Shown here one piece after another: positions 1 to 6,973 of a stretch of DNA of 64,000 nt (the first letter of the stretch is position 1; every line of letters begins with the position of its first letter). The DNA is from Candidatus Eiseniibacteriota bacterium (GTDB taxonomy: Bacteria; Eisenbacteria; RBG-16-71-46). A model generated the notes under the pieces. The model was not told the DNA's origin. It saw nothing but the letters and a program-made list of their open reading frames with translations, and did no database searches. The stretch spans positions 1-64,000 of the forward strand of contig JADJLL010000002.1 in NCBI GenBank assembly GCA_016710095.1, written 5' to 3'. Both the position numbers and the translations under genes were made by a program.

Positions 1-2
1 CG

Positions 3-416
3 CTGCTGTCGCCGTGGCTGCTCGTGTGCACGTTCTTCGGCGCGCTCTTCCTCGGCGTCAGCAAGCGCCGCCGCGAGCTGGTGAACGCCGGCACGAACGC
101 GTCGGAGCAACGCGCGGTGCTGCGCCGCTACACGCCCGAACTGCTCGACGTCATGCTCACGGTCTCCGCGTCCACGACGCTCATGTCGTACGCGCTGTAC
201 ACGATGTGGCCGAGCACGGTCGAGAAGTTCGGCACCGACCGCCTGCTGTACACGGTGCCGTTCGTGGCGTTCGGCGTGTTCCGCTACCTGTATCTCGTGC
301 GCGTCTCGGAGACGAGCGAGGATCCGTCGGCCGTGCTGCTCACGGACCGTCCCATCCAGGCCACGGTCGCGCTGTTCCTCGCGGCGATCGTCTGGGTGCT
401 CTACTTCGCGCGGTGA
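3..416 (+). CDS. UbiA-family prenyltransferase (decaprenyl-phosphate phosphoribosyltransferase-like), 3' part
   Basis: The frame is open from the left edge, so only the C-terminal ~137 residues are present. Hydrophobic membrane segments alternate with a loop containing KRRRELVNAG and LRRYTPELLD, a pattern typical of the C-terminal half of decaprenyl-phosphate phosphoribosyltransferases in the UbiA superfamily. These integral membrane enzymes join a polyprenyl phosphate to PRPP in cell-envelope pentose synthesis. The TGA at 414-416 overlaps the GTG start of ispE, so the two are probably co-transcribed; both use isoprenoid or polyprenyl intermediates. The substrate is inferred, and other UbiA activities are possible. 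Confidence 0.7.
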   Translation: MLSPWLLVCTFFGALFLGVSKRRRELVNAGTNASEQRAVLRRYTPELLDVMLTVSASTTLMSYALYTMWPSTVEKFGTDRLLYTVPFVAFGVFRYLYLVRVSETSEDPSAVLLTDRPIQATVALFLAAIVWVLYFAR

Positions 417-1360
417 GTGCGGCGAGCAGGCCACGCCGCGTCGAGGTCACGGCGCACGCGAAGCTCAACCTCGGGCTCGCGGTCGGACCGCTGCGCGGCG
501 ACGGCTTCCACGAACTGCTCACGGTGTTCCAGTCCGTCTCGCTCGCCGACACGCTGGTCGCCGAGCGATCGGCCCGCGGATTCTCGCTGCGCGTTTCCCA
601 TGAAGAGGCCGCGGTGCGCGGCCGTCAGGGCGCGGCGGCCCGGCGCGCGATCGGACCGGTCGCGGACAACCTCGTCGTGCGCGCCGCGAAGCGCGTGCAC
701 GAGGCGCTCGGACTGAAGGGCGGCGCACGGTTCGCGCTCACCAAGCGCATCCCGGCGCAGGCCGGCATGGGCGGGGGCAGCGCGGACGCCGCGGCCGCGA
801 TTGCCGCGGTCTTCGCGCTACACGGCGTCCGGCTGCCGCTCGCCGATCGGCTGGCGCTCGGCGCCGAACTGGGCTCCGACGTGCCCTTCGCGCTGCTCGG
901 CGGAACGGCCATCGGACGGGGGCGGGGCGAGTCGCTCACGCCCACCCGGCTCGAGGGCGGACTGCGCGCCGTGATCGCGGTTCCGGCTTGGCGCATCTCG
1001 ACCGCCGAAGCGTTCCGGAGCATCGACCGGCGCAAATATGGCTTGACACGTTGGAAGCGACACTTGAGATTTGCGTCAAGCCTTGAGCGTGCGGAAGTTA
1101 CGGCGTTTCATGCCGCGCGTTTCGGGAACACCTTCGAAGAGGTGTTGGGGCAGCACCGACAGGAGTTCGACACGCTGTGCGCACGGTTGCGCGCGGCGGG
1201 CCTCGTCCAGCCGCGGTTGACCGGGAGCGGCTCCGGGGTTTTCGCGCTCGTGCCGGCTGGTGTCTCGCCCAGGGAGATCACAGGCCGCTTCATCGGGAGC
1301 GAACCGCTCTATGTGGTTCGCGGAACGGTGAAAGGCTTGCGTCTCCGCACGCAGTCGTGA
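413..1360 (+). CDS. ispE: 4-diphosphocytidyl-2-C-methyl-D-erythritol kinase
   Basis: IspE phosphorylates CDP-methylerythritol with ATP in the MEP isoprenoid pathway. The 315-residue product has the N-terminal AKLNLGL motif (residues 16-22), the GHMP-kinase glycine loop AGMGGGSADAAAA (about 117-129) and the C-terminal TGSGSGVFAL motif, so all three family motifs are present. I chose GTG 413, inside the preceding stop (GTGA), because it puts the AKLN motif at the usual distance from the N-terminus; the same frame stays open further upstream without homology. Codons from about 1036 onward are clearly less GC-rich than the rest of the gene, although the conserved C-terminal motif lies in that part. 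Confidence 0.93.
   Translation: MSAASRPRRVEVTAHAKLNLGLAVGPLRGDGFHELLTVFQSVSLADTLVAERSARGFSLRVSHEEAAVRGRQGAAARRAIGPVADNLVVRAAKRVHEALGLKGGARFALTKRIPAQAGMGGGSADAAAAIAAVFALHGVRLPLADRLALGAELGSDVPFALLGGTAIGRGRGESLTPTRLEGGLRAVIAVPAWRISTAEAFRSIDRRKYGLTRWKRHLRFASSLERAEVTAFHAARFGNTFEEVLGQHRQEFDTLCARLRAAGLVQPRLTGSGSGVFALVPAGVSPREITGRFIGSEPLYVVRGTVKGLRLRTQS
1040..1082 (+). promoter_or_regulatory. possible internal promoter with inverted repeat inside ispE
   Basis: A perfect TTGACA (1043-1048) lies 16 bp before TGAGAT (1065-1070), within a locally AT-richer stretch. An 8-bp inverted repeat, GGCTTGAC at 1040-1047 and GTCAAGCC at 1075-1082, flanks the pair. It could drive spoVG, with a leader of about 390 nt. 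The -10 match is poor, so this is weakly supported. Confidence 0.3.
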
Positions 1361-1474
1361 CTTGGGAAGCGGCAAGGATGCTCGTGAACCCAGGTGCATG
1401 CAGTCTCCCGGCGCTCGGGACGAGCGCCTAATCGAGCCAGCTGCCCCTCAAGGATGGCTCCGAGGTAGATCTTC

Positions 1475-1777
1475 ATGATCGAGATCACCGAGGTCAGGGT
1501 TTCGCTTCGGAACGATGAAAAACTGAAGGCCTTCGTCAGCATCACGCTGAATGACTCGTTCGTCATTCGGGGCCTGAAGATCATCAAGGGCAACTCCGGA
1601 CTGTTCGTCGCCATGCCCAGCCGCAAGCGGCCGGACGGCCAACATCAGGATCTGGCCCACCCGATCAACGACCCGACGCGGAAATACCTGACCGACAAGG
1701 TCATGGCCGAGTACGAGCGGGAACTGACGAACCCGTCGGTCCCGCACCACGAGGAGTCCCCCTCCTACTCGGAATGA
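1475..1777 (+). CDS. spoVG: SpoVG family regulatory protein
   Basis: The 100-residue product matches SpoVG along its length: N-terminal MIEITEVRVSL, then KAFVSITLNDSFVIRGLKI and the signature VAMPSRKRPDG with AHPIN. SpoVG is a small site-specific DNA/RNA-binding regulator known from Firmicutes, spirochaetes and several other phyla. It does not imply sporulation here, since no sporulation genes are seen. The 114-bp gap after ispE shows no clear terminator. The acidic, Ser/Pro-rich tail after about residue 85 is lineage-specific. Its position just before tRNA-Gln and prs resembles the spoVG-glmU-prs neighbourhood of Firmicutes, without glmU. Confidence 0.93.
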   Translation: MIEITEVRVSLRNDEKLKAFVSITLNDSFVIRGLKIIKGNSGLFVAMPSRKRPDGQHQDLAHPINDPTRKYLTDKVMAEYERELTNPSVPHHEESPSYSE

Positions 1778-1970
1778 CCCGCGGTTGCGGCGCATCTCGG
1801 ACCGGGGCCCCCGACCCCGGCGCGGCGGCGGCATTGACCTGAAACCCTTCCACCGGGTATTCTGCCCCCCGCTTTTCTCCACTCTGCAGTTTCTTCTGGG
1901 CCAATAGCCAGCACCCCGCGAAGCGATGCTTCTTGCCGAGCGGACCGTGACGGAAATCCCGTTCTGTTGG

Positions 1971-2045
1971 TGGGGCGTGGCCAAGCGGTAAGGCACGAGA
2001 CTTTGGCTCTCGCATACGGAGGTTCGAATCCTCCCGCCCCAGCCA
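1971..2045 (+). tRNA. trnQ: tRNA-Gln (TTG anticodon)
   Basis: A full cloverleaf can be drawn. The acceptor stem TGGGGCG pairs with CGCCCCA, the D-arm contains GCCAAGCGGTAAGGC, and the anticodon stem CGAGA/TCTCG holds the loop CTTTGGC with anticodon TTG at 2003-2005. The T-arm is GGAGG-TTCGAAT-CCTCC. Discriminator G and CCA are encoded (2042-2045). tRNA-Gln beside prs/rplY is a recurring bacterial arrangement. Confidence 0.97.
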
Positions 2046-2050
2046 TCTCA

Positions 2051-2111
2051 AGGGCGGCGAGCGTTCGATCCCCTGCGTGAGCGACGCATGCGGATCGAAC
2101 GCGCCCCCTTT
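2051..2111 (+). terminator. hairpin after tRNA-Gln, possible terminator or processing signal
   Basis: An 11-bp perfect stem, GCGTTCGATCC (2061-2071) with GGATCGAACGC (2092-2102), encloses a second stem TGCGT/ACGCA. It is followed by CCCCCTTTTC. The U-tract is short, so it may instead guide tRNA 3' processing or shape the prs leader. Confidence 0.45.
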
Positions 2112-2213
2112 TCGGCGCGCTCCCGTGTGACGTGCTGTTCTTTTTGTTCCTGCGCGGGAGCGGGACTCCCGTGTATCTCGTTCGTCCGTGAGCGATAACC
2201 CGGGAGGTCCAGC

Positions 2214-3146
2214 TTGGACCCGTGTCGAATCTTCGCAGGAAACGCCAGCCGTCCTCTGGCCACCGCCATCTGCGAAAAGCTCCGTGTGCCCCTCGGTGAC
2301 GTCGAAGTGTCGACGTTCGAGGACGGCGAAGTGTCCGTGCGCTTCAACGAGAACATTCGCGGCAGCGACGTGTTCATCGTGCAGTCCACGAACGCTCCGG
2401 CGGATTACCTCATGGAGCTGCTGGTCATGCTCGACGCCGCCAAGCGCGCGTCGGCCCGACGCGTCACGGCGGTGATGCCGTACTTCGGCTACGCGCGCCA
2501 GGACCGCAAGGACCAGCCCCGCGCGCCGATCACGGCGAAGCTCGTCGCGAACGTCATCACGGTCGCGGGCGCCGATCGCGCGCTGACGATGGACCTGCAC
2601 AGCGCGCAGATCCAGGGCTTCTTCGACATCCCGCTCGACCACCTGTACGCGGCTCCGGTGTTCATCGAACACTTCAGCAAGCTGCAGATCCCGAACCTCG
2701 TCGTGGTCGCGCCGGACATCGGCTCGGTGAAGATGGCGCGCGCATACGCGAAGCGTCTGAACGCCGACCTCGCGCTGGTGGACAAGCGCCGTCCGAAGGC
2801 GGATTCCGTCGAAGTGATGAACATCATCGGCGACGTCGAGGGCAAGAACGCCGTCATGTTCGACGACGTCGTCACCACGGCACGCACGCTGTGCCAGGCC
2901 GCCGCCGCCATCCGTGCGCGTGGCGCGCTCGATGTCTACGCCGGCGTCACGCACGGCGTCTTCTGTCCGGGAGCGCTCGATCGCATCGAGGCGTCCCCGA
3001 TCAAGCAGGTGGTCGTCACCGACACGCTGAACCACGCGCCGGGCACGCTCGGCACGAAGGTGCAGCAGCTCCCCGTCGCGGGGCTTCTCGGTGAGGCCGT
3101 GCAGCGCATTCACGAGGAACGCTCGCTCAGCTCGCTGTTCGTCTGA
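2214..3146 (+). CDS. prs: ribose-phosphate pyrophosphokinase (PRPP synthetase)
   Basis: Prs makes 5-phosphoribosyl 1-pyrophosphate from ribose 5-phosphate and ATP for nucleotide, histidine and tryptophan synthesis. The 310-residue length is standard. Diagnostic stretches include FEDGEVSVRFNENIRG, YFGYARQDRKDQPR, DLHSAQIQGFFDIP and the PRPP-binding loop FDDVVTTART. The start is TTG 2214, supported by a GGGAGG Shine-Dalgarno at 2202-2207 and by the N-terminal IFAGNASRPLA alignment. A GTG-rich out-of-frame alternative lies upstream but lacks homology. The gene is followed after 64 bp by rplY with its own strong ribosome-binding site. Confidence 0.97.
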   Translation: MDPCRIFAGNASRPLATAICEKLRVPLGDVEVSTFEDGEVSVRFNENIRGSDVFIVQSTNAPADYLMELLVMLDAAKRASARRVTAVMPYFGYARQDRKDQPRAPITAKLVANVITVAGADRALTMDLHSAQIQGFFDIPLDHLYAAPVFIEHFSKLQIPNLVVVAPDIGSVKMARAYAKRLNADLALVDKRRPKADSVEVMNIIGDVEGKNAVMFDDVVTTARTLCQAAAAIRARGALDVYAGVTHGVFCPGALDRIEASPIKQVVVTDTLNHAPGTLGTKVQQLPVAGLLGEAVQRIHEERSLSSLFV

Positions 3147-3210
3147 GCGCCAGGGAAGGTTTTCGAGGAACCCCGGTTCTGCCGGGTGGCAGTGCAACAG
3201 AGGAGGCAAC

Positions 3211-3870
3211 ATGTCGTCGGTGATTCAGATGAACGGCACCCGTCGTGAGTCGGTCGGCAAGGGCGGCGCCCGCAAGGCGCGCGCGGCTGGTCAGCTCCCG
3301 GGCGTCGTGTACGGCCACGGCGAGGAGCCGATGGCGGTCGCGGTGGACTACCGCGAGTTCATGACCCAGATGCGCAAGCACAAGGGCGCGAACCCCATCG
3401 TCAACCTCAACCTCGGCGGCAACGAGGTGACGGCGCTGGTGCGTGACGCCCAGATCGATCCGATCTCGCAGGCGGTGCTGCACGTCGACTTCCAGCACAT
3501 CTCGCTGACCGAGAAGATCACGGTCGAAGTGCCGATCCACCCGGTCGGCATCGCGATCGGTGTGAAGGACAGCGGCGGCATCCTCGAGATGATCCACCGT
3601 ACGCTCGAGATCCGCTGCCTTCCGACGGCGATCCCCGGCTCGATCGACGTGGACGTCACGGCGCTCCTGGTCGGTCAGTCGCTGCACGTGTCCGACGTGA
3701 AGGTCGAGGGCATCGAGATCCTGTCGGATCCCGACACGACCCTCATCCTGATCGCGGCCCCGACGGTCGAAGAGGCGGCTGCGGTCGTCCCGGGCACCTC
3801 GTCGGAACCCGAAGTCGTCGGCGCGAAGGGCAAGAAGGAAGAAGCCGCCGCCGAGGAGAAGAAGAAGTAA
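3211..3870 (+). CDS. rplY: 50S ribosomal protein L25/Ctc
   Basis: L25 binds 5S rRNA in the large subunit. At 219 residues this is the long general-stress (Ctc/TL5) form: an N-terminal L25 domain (about 1-95, with RKARAAGQLPGVVYG), a C-terminal beta domain (about 96-190, with VEVPIHPVG) and a Lys/Glu/Ala-rich tail. ATG 3211 follows AGGAGG at 3201-3206. The frame is open further upstream, but the family N-terminus begins here. The stop is 6 nt before pth, the usual rplY-pth pairing. Confidence 0.96.
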   Translation: MSSVIQMNGTRRESVGKGGARKARAAGQLPGVVYGHGEEPMAVAVDYREFMTQMRKHKGANPIVNLNLGGNEVTALVRDAQIDPISQAVLHVDFQHISLTEKITVEVPIHPVGIAIGVKDSGGILEMIHRTLEIRCLPTAIPGSIDVDVTALLVGQSLHVSDVKVEGIEILSDPDTTLILIAAPTVEEAAAVVPGTSSEPEVVGAKGKKEEAAAEEKKK

Positions 3871-3876
3871 GCGTTC

Positions 3877-4464
3877 ATGCGGATGGTGCTGGGCCTCGGC
3901 AATCCGGGCGAGCAGTACGCCCGCACGCGACACAACGTCGCGTGGTGGGTGCTCGACCAGCTGGCGGCGCGCCACGGCGCGACGATCGGCGAACGGGACA
4001 CGAGGTACGAAACACGGCGGGTTCGCATCGGCGAGCACGACGTGGTGCTGATGAAACCGCTCACGTTCATGAACCTGAGCGGTGACGCATGGATGCAATG
4101 GCGGGAGCGGCACGAGCTGGATGCCGAGGGCCTGCTGGTGGTGTCGGACGACGTCTACCTGCCGTTGGGAGCGTTGCGCCTTCGGGCGAACGGTTCGAGC
4201 GGAGGCCATCGCGGGCTCGAGAGCATCGAGAGCGCGCTGGGACACCGGAACTACGCGCGACTGCGCTTCGGCGTGGGAGCGGCGGAGAGCAGCGCCGAGC
4301 TCCGTGAGCACGTGCTGGATGAGTTCGCGCCGGAGGAAGCTCCGGCGCTCGAAGAGGCCGTCCGCCACGCGGCGGACGCGGTGGAATGTTGGGTGTCGCA
4401 GGGCACCCTGGCGGCCATGAATCAGTTCAATCGCAAGGTCCGCAAGGAGGTTTCCGAGTCGTGA
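3877..4464 (+). CDS. pth: peptidyl-tRNA hydrolase
   Basis: Pth recycles peptidyl-tRNA released by stalled ribosomes. The 195-residue protein has the N-terminal GLGNPGEQYARTRHNV block with catalytic His19, MKPLTFMNLSG, and the substrate-binding block DDVYLPLGALRLR...GSSGGHRGLESI. It follows rplY by 6 nt. Its TGA stop (4462-4464) overlaps the GTG start of rpsF, so translation of the two is probably coupled. Confidence 0.96.
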   Translation: MRMVLGLGNPGEQYARTRHNVAWWVLDQLAARHGATIGERDTRYETRRVRIGEHDVVLMKPLTFMNLSGDAWMQWRERHELDAEGLLVVSDDVYLPLGALRLRANGSSGGHRGLESIESALGHRNYARLRFGVGAAESSAELREHVLDEFAPEEAPALEEAVRHAADAVECWVSQGTLAAMNQFNRKVRKEVSES

Positions 4465-4817
4465 CCAAGTACGAAACGGTTTACATCCTCGACCCGTCGT
4501 TCGATGAGAACGCGGCCAACGAGGAAGCCGATCGCGTTTCCGGCTGGATGAAGGATCTGGGCGGAGAAGTGGTCGAAGTGCAGAAGTGGGGCAAGCGTCG
4601 CCTGGCCTACGAGATCAACAAGAAGCGCGACGGCGTGTACACGCTGTTCGTGTGGAACGGCAAGGGCGACATGGTGAAGGAAGTCGAACGTCGCCTTCGC
4701 CTCAACGAGTCCGTCATGCGCGTGCTCACGACGATGTACGTGTCGCCGGAGCTGACGCAGGGCGTGCCCGAGGGTGAAGCGGTCGGCGCGGGTGCCGACG
4801 GCGGCGACGACGAGTAA
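4461..4817 (+). CDS. rpsF: 30S ribosomal protein S6
   Basis: S6 binds the central domain of 16S rRNA together with S18. The 118-residue product starts VTKYETVYILDPS, carries the KWGKRRLAYEI block, and ends in a Gly/Asp/Glu-rich acidic tail, as in many S6 proteins. GTG 4461 lies inside the pth stop with AAGGAGG at 4444-4450. It begins the rpsF-ssb-rpsR-rplI cluster, one of the most conserved bacterial gene orders. Confidence 0.96.
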   Translation: MTKYETVYILDPSFDENAANEEADRVSGWMKDLGGEVVEVQKWGKRRLAYEINKKRDGVYTLFVWNGKGDMVKEVERRLRLNESVMRVLTTMYVSPELTQGVPEGEAVGAGADGGDDE

Positions 4818-4851
4818 TCGGTAACGCACACGCCCCCGTGGGAGGGAGGCC

Positions 4852-5280
4852 ATGTCCGAACTGAAGCTGCCCGAAATCAACCGGGTGACCTTGAGCGGAC
4901 GGCTCACTCGGGATCCCGACAAGCGGTACGTGCAGGACGGCACACCGGTGACCAACTTCTCGTTGGCCTTTCACCGGCGGTACCGGACTCGCGACGGCGA
5001 GTGGGAAGAGAACACGGGGTACGTGACGGTGATGTGCTACCAGCGCCTGGCGGAAGTGGTCGCGCAGTACCTGCGCGCCGGAAGCCCGGTGGTGGTGGAA
5101 GGAAGGCTACAGATGCGGGAGTGGGCGACCACCCGCGGCGAGAAGCGCCAGACGCTCGAGCTGCGTGCGGAGTCGGTCCACTTCCTCGAGAAGGCGGCAA
5201 CCGGCGAAGGGCCGGACGGTGCGCCTTCCGGGGATCCAAACCTCATAGAAGAAAGAGAGACCCATGGCACGGGAACGTGA
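4852..5280 (+). CDS. ssb: single-stranded DNA-binding protein
   Basis: Ssb coats single-stranded DNA during replication and repair. The OB fold spans residues 8-115 (INRVTLSGRLTRDPD, TPVTNFSLAF, VMCYQRLAEVVAQYL, VVVEGRLQMREW). ATG 4852 follows GGGAGGGAGG. The C-terminus is odd: the protein ends EERETHGTGT, with no D-x-P-F type acidic tip for partner binding, and its last 17 nt overlap the presumed rpsR start at 5264. The adjacent rpsR frame is itself disrupted, so an indel could have altered the tail; a truly tail-less SSB is the alternative. Confidence 0.93.
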   Translation: MSELKLPEINRVTLSGRLTRDPDKRYVQDGTPVTNFSLAFHRRYRTRDGEWEENTGYVTVMCYQRLAEVVAQYLRAGSPVVVEGRLQMREWATTRGEKRQTLELRAESVHFLEKAATGEGPDGAPSGDPNLIEERETHGTGT

Positions 5281-5544
5281 CAGCAAAGGCAAGGAGCAAG
5301 GAGTAAGGGCAAGGCGAAGAGCAAGGGCGTCAAGAAGAAGTACTGCAAGCTCTGCCTCGAGAAGGTGATGTTCGTGGACTACAAGGACGAGAAGCGGCTC
5401 GGCCGTTTCGTCACGGATCGCGGCAAGATCGTTCCGCGTCGCGTGTCGGGAACGTGCTCGATGCACCAGAAGCAGCTGACGACCGCGATCAAGCGGGCGC
5501 GCGTTCTGGCGCTGCTGCCGTTCACCAGTGACTTCTATCGTTGA
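5264..5544 (+). CDS. rpsR: 30S ribosomal protein S18, reading frame interrupted near the N-terminus
   Basis: The conserved S18 core reads cleanly in the frame ending at TGA 5542-5544: KKYCKLCLEK, DYKDEKRLGRFV, RGKIVPRRVSGTCSMHQ and KRARVLALLPF. It includes the CxxC...CxxH zinc ligands of zinc-type S18. That frame has no ATG, GTG or TTG start before the core and meets the ssb stop at 5278-5280. The family-like start MARERDSKGKE (ATG 5264) lies one frame away. Joining them needs a one-base change somewhere in the Lys/Gly-coding run about 5290-5318. No canonical slippery heptamer is seen. S18 is essential, so a sequence indel is the likeliest explanation. Confidence 0.88.
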
Positions 5545-6520
5545 GCCTCCGCGGGAGGCCCGCCCGATCGCTTGGGTGCGCCTTTCGCTGTTGATGTTGT
5601 TCCTGCTGTTCGGGGCGATCGGAACACCGTGGCCCTGGGCGGCGCTCTGGTTGGTGCTTCCGGCGTCCGTCGCCGGCGGCCTGCTGGCGAGCTGGCGATT
5701 CGGGAACACGGCTTTCGTGCTTCCGGCGCTGCTCCTCGCGGGTGCGGTGGCGGCGCAGGTCGCGATCGGCTGGCCTGTCTGGTTCACGCTGTGGACGCCG
5801 CTCGCGGCGGTCATCGGGTGCTGGATGGGACTGCGCGAAGAAGGTGGCGGTCCGGGAATCGGGGAGCGGGCGTGGATGCTCGTTCCGCTGCTCGGACTGG
5901 CGGCGGCCCTGCCGCTGGCGCCGGGTTTCCCGGAGGCCATGGGCCGGCTCGATGCGCGCATCGTGGCGGAGCAGGAAATGGTGATGAAGTCGGTGCCGGC
6001 GAAGGACGTGCCGGCGGCATGGGTCGAAGCGAAGAAGCAGTTCGACGCCACGCCGGCCGACGAGCGCCGCAAGTTCTGGGTGCTGATGGTGCCGAACATG
6101 CTGTTCGTGTGGTCCGGTCTGCTGGTGATGGCCGGGCGCGCACTGGCGGCGCGGTTCGCGACGGTGCTGGGTTGGCCGCCGCTCTCGCGTTCGCCGCTGT
6201 ATCTGTGGAGGTTGCCGGACGCGGCCCTGGTGCCGCTCATCGTGGGCATCGCGCTGTTGGTGTTCACGGGTCCGGTGATGCAGCCGAGTGCCGCGACGCT
6301 GCTGGTGATTTCGGTGCTGGGCTATAGTGTGCAGGGCGTTGCGGTCGTGGAGTCGCTGCTGCTGTCGCGCGGCATGCCTCCCGTCTTCGTCGCACTGACG
6401 GTGCTGTTCGTGATCGCCGTGAGTTTGCTCTGGATCCTGCCGGCCGTTGCCGTCGTGGGTCTGAGCGACGTGTGGCTCGACTATCGCAAGCTGGAGCCGG
6501 CCCCCGAGGGGGAGGCGTAG
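5528..6520 (+). CDS. DUF2232 family integral membrane protein
   Basis: The 330-residue product is strongly hydrophobic, with about eight membrane segments, including one at residues 15-55 and several between 200 and 315. Its position between rpsR and rplI is the usual place for DUF2232 (YybS-like) proteins, whose function is unknown. GTG 5528 overlaps the end of rpsR by 17 nt, suggesting translational coupling. There is a more polar central segment (about 150-185, with AKDVPAAWVEAKKQFD). The assignment rests on topology and context rather than a sharp motif. Confidence 0.8.
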   Translation: MTSIVEPPREARPIAWVRLSLLMLFLLFGAIGTPWPWAALWLVLPASVAGGLLASWRFGNTAFVLPALLLAGAVAAQVAIGWPVWFTLWTPLAAVIGCWMGLREEGGGPGIGERAWMLVPLLGLAAALPLAPGFPEAMGRLDARIVAEQEMVMKSVPAKDVPAAWVEAKKQFDATPADERRKFWVLMVPNMLFVWSGLLVMAGRALAARFATVLGWPPLSRSPLYLWRLPDAALVPLIVGIALLVFTGPVMQPSAATLLVISVLGYSVQGVAVVESLLLSRGMPPVFVALTVLFVIAVSLLWILPAVAVVGLSDVWLDYRKLEPAPEGEA

Positions 6521-6529
6521 GAGAGAACG

Positions 6530-6973
6530 ATGGAAGTCATCCTGATCGAAGACCTGAAGGGCGTGGGCGCCAAGGGCACCACGGTCAACGTGAAGCCGGG
6601 CTTCGCCCGCAACTACCTGCTGCCGCGCCGCCTCGCGATCCCCACCGGGACGAAGGCCGCGAACCTGTACCAGGAGCTCGAGCGTCAGCAGAGCCTGCAG
6701 GCCGACAAGCTGACCGCCGCCGCGAAGATCGAGGCCGCGAAGCTCGACGGCTTCCAGATCAACATCCCGGCGCAGGCGAACGAGGAAGACCACCTGTTCG
6801 GTTCGATCACGAACTCGGACATCGCGGACGCCCTCAAGGCCGCCGGCCACGAAGTCGACAAGCGCAAGATCGAGCTCGAAGAGAACATCAAGGCGCTCGG
6901 CAACTACGACGTCGCGGTGAAGTTCTTCGGCGGCGTGACGGCCAACATCAAGGTCTGGGTGGTGCGGGCATGA
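6530..6973 (+). CDS. rplI: 50S ribosomal protein L9
   Basis: L9 has an N-terminal 23S rRNA-binding domain (residues 1-50: MEVILIEDLKGVGAKG, VKPGFARNYLLPR), a long connecting helix rich in Ala/Lys/Glu/Gln (about 45-75) and a C-terminal domain (about 78-147, with LFGSITNSDIADAL). At 147 residues it is full length. ATG 6530 follows GGAGAG. The stop overlaps the ATG of the downstream isomerase gene (6970), so the two are coupled. Confidence 0.96.
   Translation: MEVILIEDLKGVGAKGTTVNVKPGFARNYLLPRRLAIPTGTKAANLYQELERQQSLQADKLTAAAKIEAAKLDGFQINIPAQANEEDHLFGSITNSDIADALKAAGHEVDKRKIELEENIKALGNYDVAVKFFGGVTANIKVWVVRA

Noticed and set aside
14..412. Upstream extension of the ispE frame
   Set aside because: It is open but Arg/His-rich, overlaps the membrane-protein gene in another frame and lacks IspE homology before GTG 413.
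5264..5330. Programmed frameshifting in rpsR
   Set aside because: No X-XXY-YYZ slippery heptamer or clear downstream pseudoknot is seen, and single-base breaks are widespread in the window.
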